A DNA stretch of 64,000 bases from Serratia microhaemolytica (GTDB lineage: Bacteria > Pseudomonadota > Gammaproteobacteria > Enterobacterales > Enterobacteriaceae). Both the position numbers and the translations under genes were made by a program. The stretch is from the NCBI RefSeq assembly GCF_004011885.1, contig NZ_SBEF01000002.1, forward strand, positions 124,001-188,000, given 5' to 3'. This document shows, in pieces, positions 62,058-64,000 of this stretch; within the stretch, counting starts at the first letter, position 1; each line of letters starts with the position of its first letter. The notes under the pieces are model-generated. The model searched no databases. It saw only the letters and a program-made list of their open reading frames with translations, and was not told the DNA's origin.

Positions 62058-63386
62058 GTGAATATAACCGATTGTAGGATAGCGAAAAGAGTAACAAGTC
62101 ATCGTAAAAAAAACAGTCAGCAACTGCATAGTCATATTTCGATTCAGCTGGGGAAATTTTCCAATCAGCAAAGAAAAAGCCAACCCGTGTTTAGCCTGTG
62201 GCTATCTGCGGTTGGTAACCGATACCGTCTGTTGATACCGCATTGGCTAATGCTGAGTCAGTTGATACTGATAGTTACCTTAATAGCCACCTGCGTTTTG
62301 CTCAACCGAGCCAACGCCGCCGCCAGCCCAACTATTGTGATCCCAGGTAATAAAACCGGTATACTCGGCTCCTCGGAACGTATCTCATTTGCTGCTGGGC
62401 CCGCACCACTGATGGGTAGCTCCACTTATGTCAGAGAGCATGGTATCGCCGCAATCACCCAGTCCACAACCGGTTGCACCACCACTACAGAGGCGATCAA
62501 AGGCTCCAGTGGTGTGTACGGTTTTCCAATACTAGACAGCAACGGCAATAACACCCGATCAGTAATACTTCCTAGTTCGCTAACCATATGGCAGCGAACT
62601 ATTGCTGAGGGTGGCACATACCCTGCAGGTAGAACTATTAGCCTCGTTACTTTTCACAAAGGCACTTGGAAAATCACTGCTATCTTCAATCAGACATTGG
62701 ATAAATTTGAGTCCGATCCAGATGGCACCAGCGGAATTACACCTCGGCATATCTACTGCCCCAATCTGTTCCCTGCCATATGGGATGCCACCCAGCCGAA
62801 TGCGTTCCTGTATGATCCAGCTTTCAGATTTTTTGTTGATGCAACAAACTTGGCACCAGGCAGATACTATACCAAGCCGATCTATCTCGGTTCTTTTTCT
62901 GCCAACAGTAGCGGTAATAATGTTGTGATGATTGTCGATCGGATTAATATTGTCGCCACCAACTTCTCTTGCACGCTTTCTGCCCCTGGTTCTGTCGAGT
63001 TATCGAACTTCAACCCAACCGCCACCATCTTGACCACTACCCACTGTCAAGACGATGGTAATTCTTTGCAGGGGATCACCGTCCAACTCAGTATGGAAGC
63101 AGCCGGTGCTTCAAGCGGCATCAGTGATAATACTCGTTTGCTGGGCGTGTCAGAGAGCGACAAGAAGTTAACAATAGCTGGGAGTTGGTCTACGCTTGCG
63201 CCACCCTGTGGTACAACAGGCAGTGATGACATTCTATTTGATGGCACTCCGCGCGAACTTGGTACCCTGGCACCAGGCAGGCAACAAACCTGGCAACAGC
63301 CACTCTCATTCCGTTTATGCGTCGAGCCGAATGTCGCACAGCGAGACTACCAAGCTCATGCGCTACTTTCGGTTGTCACCCGCTAG
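62058..63386 (+). CDS. Solitary fimbrial adhesin-like secreted protein
   Basis: A 442-residue protein that I cannot assign to a named family. The GTG start has a perfect AAGGAG 8 bases upstream, which leaves a leader of ~88 residues: basic region, hydrophobic segment (60-82), cleavage near RANAAAS. A start at ATG 62250 would give a normal signal peptide but has no ribosome site. The mature part has Ser/Thr/Gly-rich beta-type sequence. The C-terminal ~140 residues (NFSCTLSAPGSVELSNF..., TTHCQDDG, and a closing beta strand) look like a pilin/CSU-type domain with paired cysteines. No chaperone or usher gene is nearby. Confidence 0.55.
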   Translation: MNITDCRIAKRVTSHRKKNSQQLHSHISIQLGKFSNQQRKSQPVFSLWLSAVGNRYRLLIPHWLMLSQLILIVTLIATCVLLNRANAAASPTIVIPGNKTGILGSSERISFAAGPAPLMGSSTYVREHGIAAITQSTTGCTTTTEAIKGSSGVYGFPILDSNGNNTRSVILPSSLTIWQRTIAEGGTYPAGRTISLVTFHKGTWKITAIFNQTLDKFESDPDGTSGITPRHIYCPNLFPAIWDATQPNAFLYDPAFRFFVDATNLAPGRYYTKPIYLGSFSANSSGNNVVMIVDRINIVATNFSCTLSAPGSVELSNFNPTATILTTTHCQDDGNSLQGITVQLSMEAAGASSGISDNTRLLGVSESDKKLTIAGSWSTLAPPCGTTGSDDILFDGTPRELGTLAPGRQQTWQQPLSFRLCVEPNVAQRDYQAHALLSVVTR

Positions 63387-63435
63387 CCTCAATAGTTGCT
63401 GTGCCGCCAACCAGTGCGCGGCACAGCAGTCAGAT

Positions 63436-64000
63436 TTACTCGCCAGGAAACAGGAAAGGATTTACCGCTGAACGGGCAAAACCCTGTTGCTCCATTTTGG
63501 CGTCGAGGATCAGCGACGCCAGATCATCCGCGACCACTTCAAGTTGGGGATCTTTTTCCTGGTAGAGGATCTTCAGATAACTGCCACAATCGCCACAGCT
63601 CTCTGCTTTTACTGCCGCCTGTTCACTCTCTAATGACCAGTAGTTGAGATCACGTGTCTGCTCGCAGTTGCTGCACTTAACCCGTACCACATGCCACTCA
63701 CTTTCACACAGGCTACAATGCAGATAGCGCAACCCATTGCTACTGCTCAAGTGCACCACGCTAGCGACCGGCGCACTGCCACAAACCGGGCAAAATTGGC
63801 GCTGCTCACCATACTCAGCGTGCGCTTTACCGGGGATTTGACTGGCCAATTGCGCCCAATACAACGATAACGCCGCCCAGATAAACGGGGCTTGATCGCT
63901 GCCGACACTGGCAAATTCACCGTTAAGCAGCGCGTTAGCCAACTGCTCACGCTGATGCTGGGACATTTTTTCCAGGTTTTCCAGTACCGCCAACACCGTT
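63436..64000 (-). CDS. fdhE: Formate dehydrogenase accessory protein FdhE, C-terminal part
   Basis: The frame runs off the right edge; ~188 residues are visible. FdhE binds Tat-exported formate dehydrogenases before export. The rubredoxin-like cysteine pairs are all present (CPVC, CSLC, CSNC, CGDC). It converges on the fimbrial-like gene. Confidence 0.92.
   Translation of the reverse strand, partial: TVLAVLENLEKMSQHQREQLANALLNGEFASVGSDQAPFIWAALSLYWAQLASQIPGKAHAEYGEQRQFCPVCGSAPVASVVHLSSSNGLRYLHCSLCESEWHVVRVKCSNCEQTRDLNYWSLESEQAAVKAESCGDCGSYLKILYQEKDPQLEVVADDLASLILDAKMEQQGFARSAVNPFLFPGE

Overview
This is a 64 kb piece of chromosome from a gammaproteobacterium of the order Enterobacterales. The call rests on near-complete agreement with enterobacterial gene sets and local gene orders: recC-ptrA-recB-recD behind ppdA-ppdB-ygdB-ppdC, divergent ilvY/ilvC, proB-proA next to crl, tolC/nudF-cpdA-yqiA-parE, glyQ-glyS, yihY-dtd, and yifB with maoP/hdfR. 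The genus cannot be fixed from the sequence alone. Coding density is ordinary. No tRNA, rRNA, CRISPR array or prophage was seen.

Layout. 1-3.5 kb: end of an amino-acid-type ABC importer (permease, ATPase) and a BisC-like molybdoenzyme. 3.8-5.1 kb: dctA. 5.2-6.4 kb: a nested insertion-sequence scar, with an ISAs1-family element carrying an internal deletion joined to the end of an IS5-family element, at the place where argA lies in E. coli. 6.5-20.4 kb: one leftward recombination/pseudopilin cluster (ppdA, ppdB, ygdB, ppdC, recC, ptrA, recB, recD). 21.0-24.8 kb: a cysteine-rich winged-helix regulator, glycerate kinase and a DASS-family anion transporter. 25.6-34.1 kb: a five-gene envelope cluster related to E. 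coli yfaA-T-S-Q-P, centred on a thioester-less alpha-2-macroglobulin. 34.2-41.7 kb: ilvY/ilvC, an SDR dehydrogenase with an AhpD-like protein, proA-proB, crl. 42.3-50 kb: nhaA, tolC, nudF, cpdA, yqiA, parE. 50-58 kb: glyS, glyQ, dtd, yihY, yifB, maoP, hdfR. 58.3-64 kb: glpQ, glpT, a long AT-rich spacer, a solitary fimbrial-adhesin-like gene and the end of fdhE.

Functionally, most of the window is housekeeping: RecBCD repair, Val/Ile and Pro biosynthesis, glycyl-tRNA synthesis, topoisomerase IV, TolC export and glycerophosphodiester use. The accessory parts are the yfa-type cluster, the IS scar, the fimbrial-like gene and the importer/BisC pair. Compared with E. coli, several expected neighbours are missing (argA, thyA, phoE, frsA, yqiB), and blocks that are far apart in E. 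coli lie side by side.

The best candidate for an under-described system is the yfa-type cluster. It has translationally coupled genes, a cysteine-protease-like NlpC/P60 signature, a macroglobulin without its thioester, and a YfaQ relative reduced to its HExxH end. A CTGAGTT heptamer repeat lies upstream. Two strong intrinsic terminators without an upstream gene (near 21.95 kb and 25.2 kb) hint at small RNAs or leader regulation.
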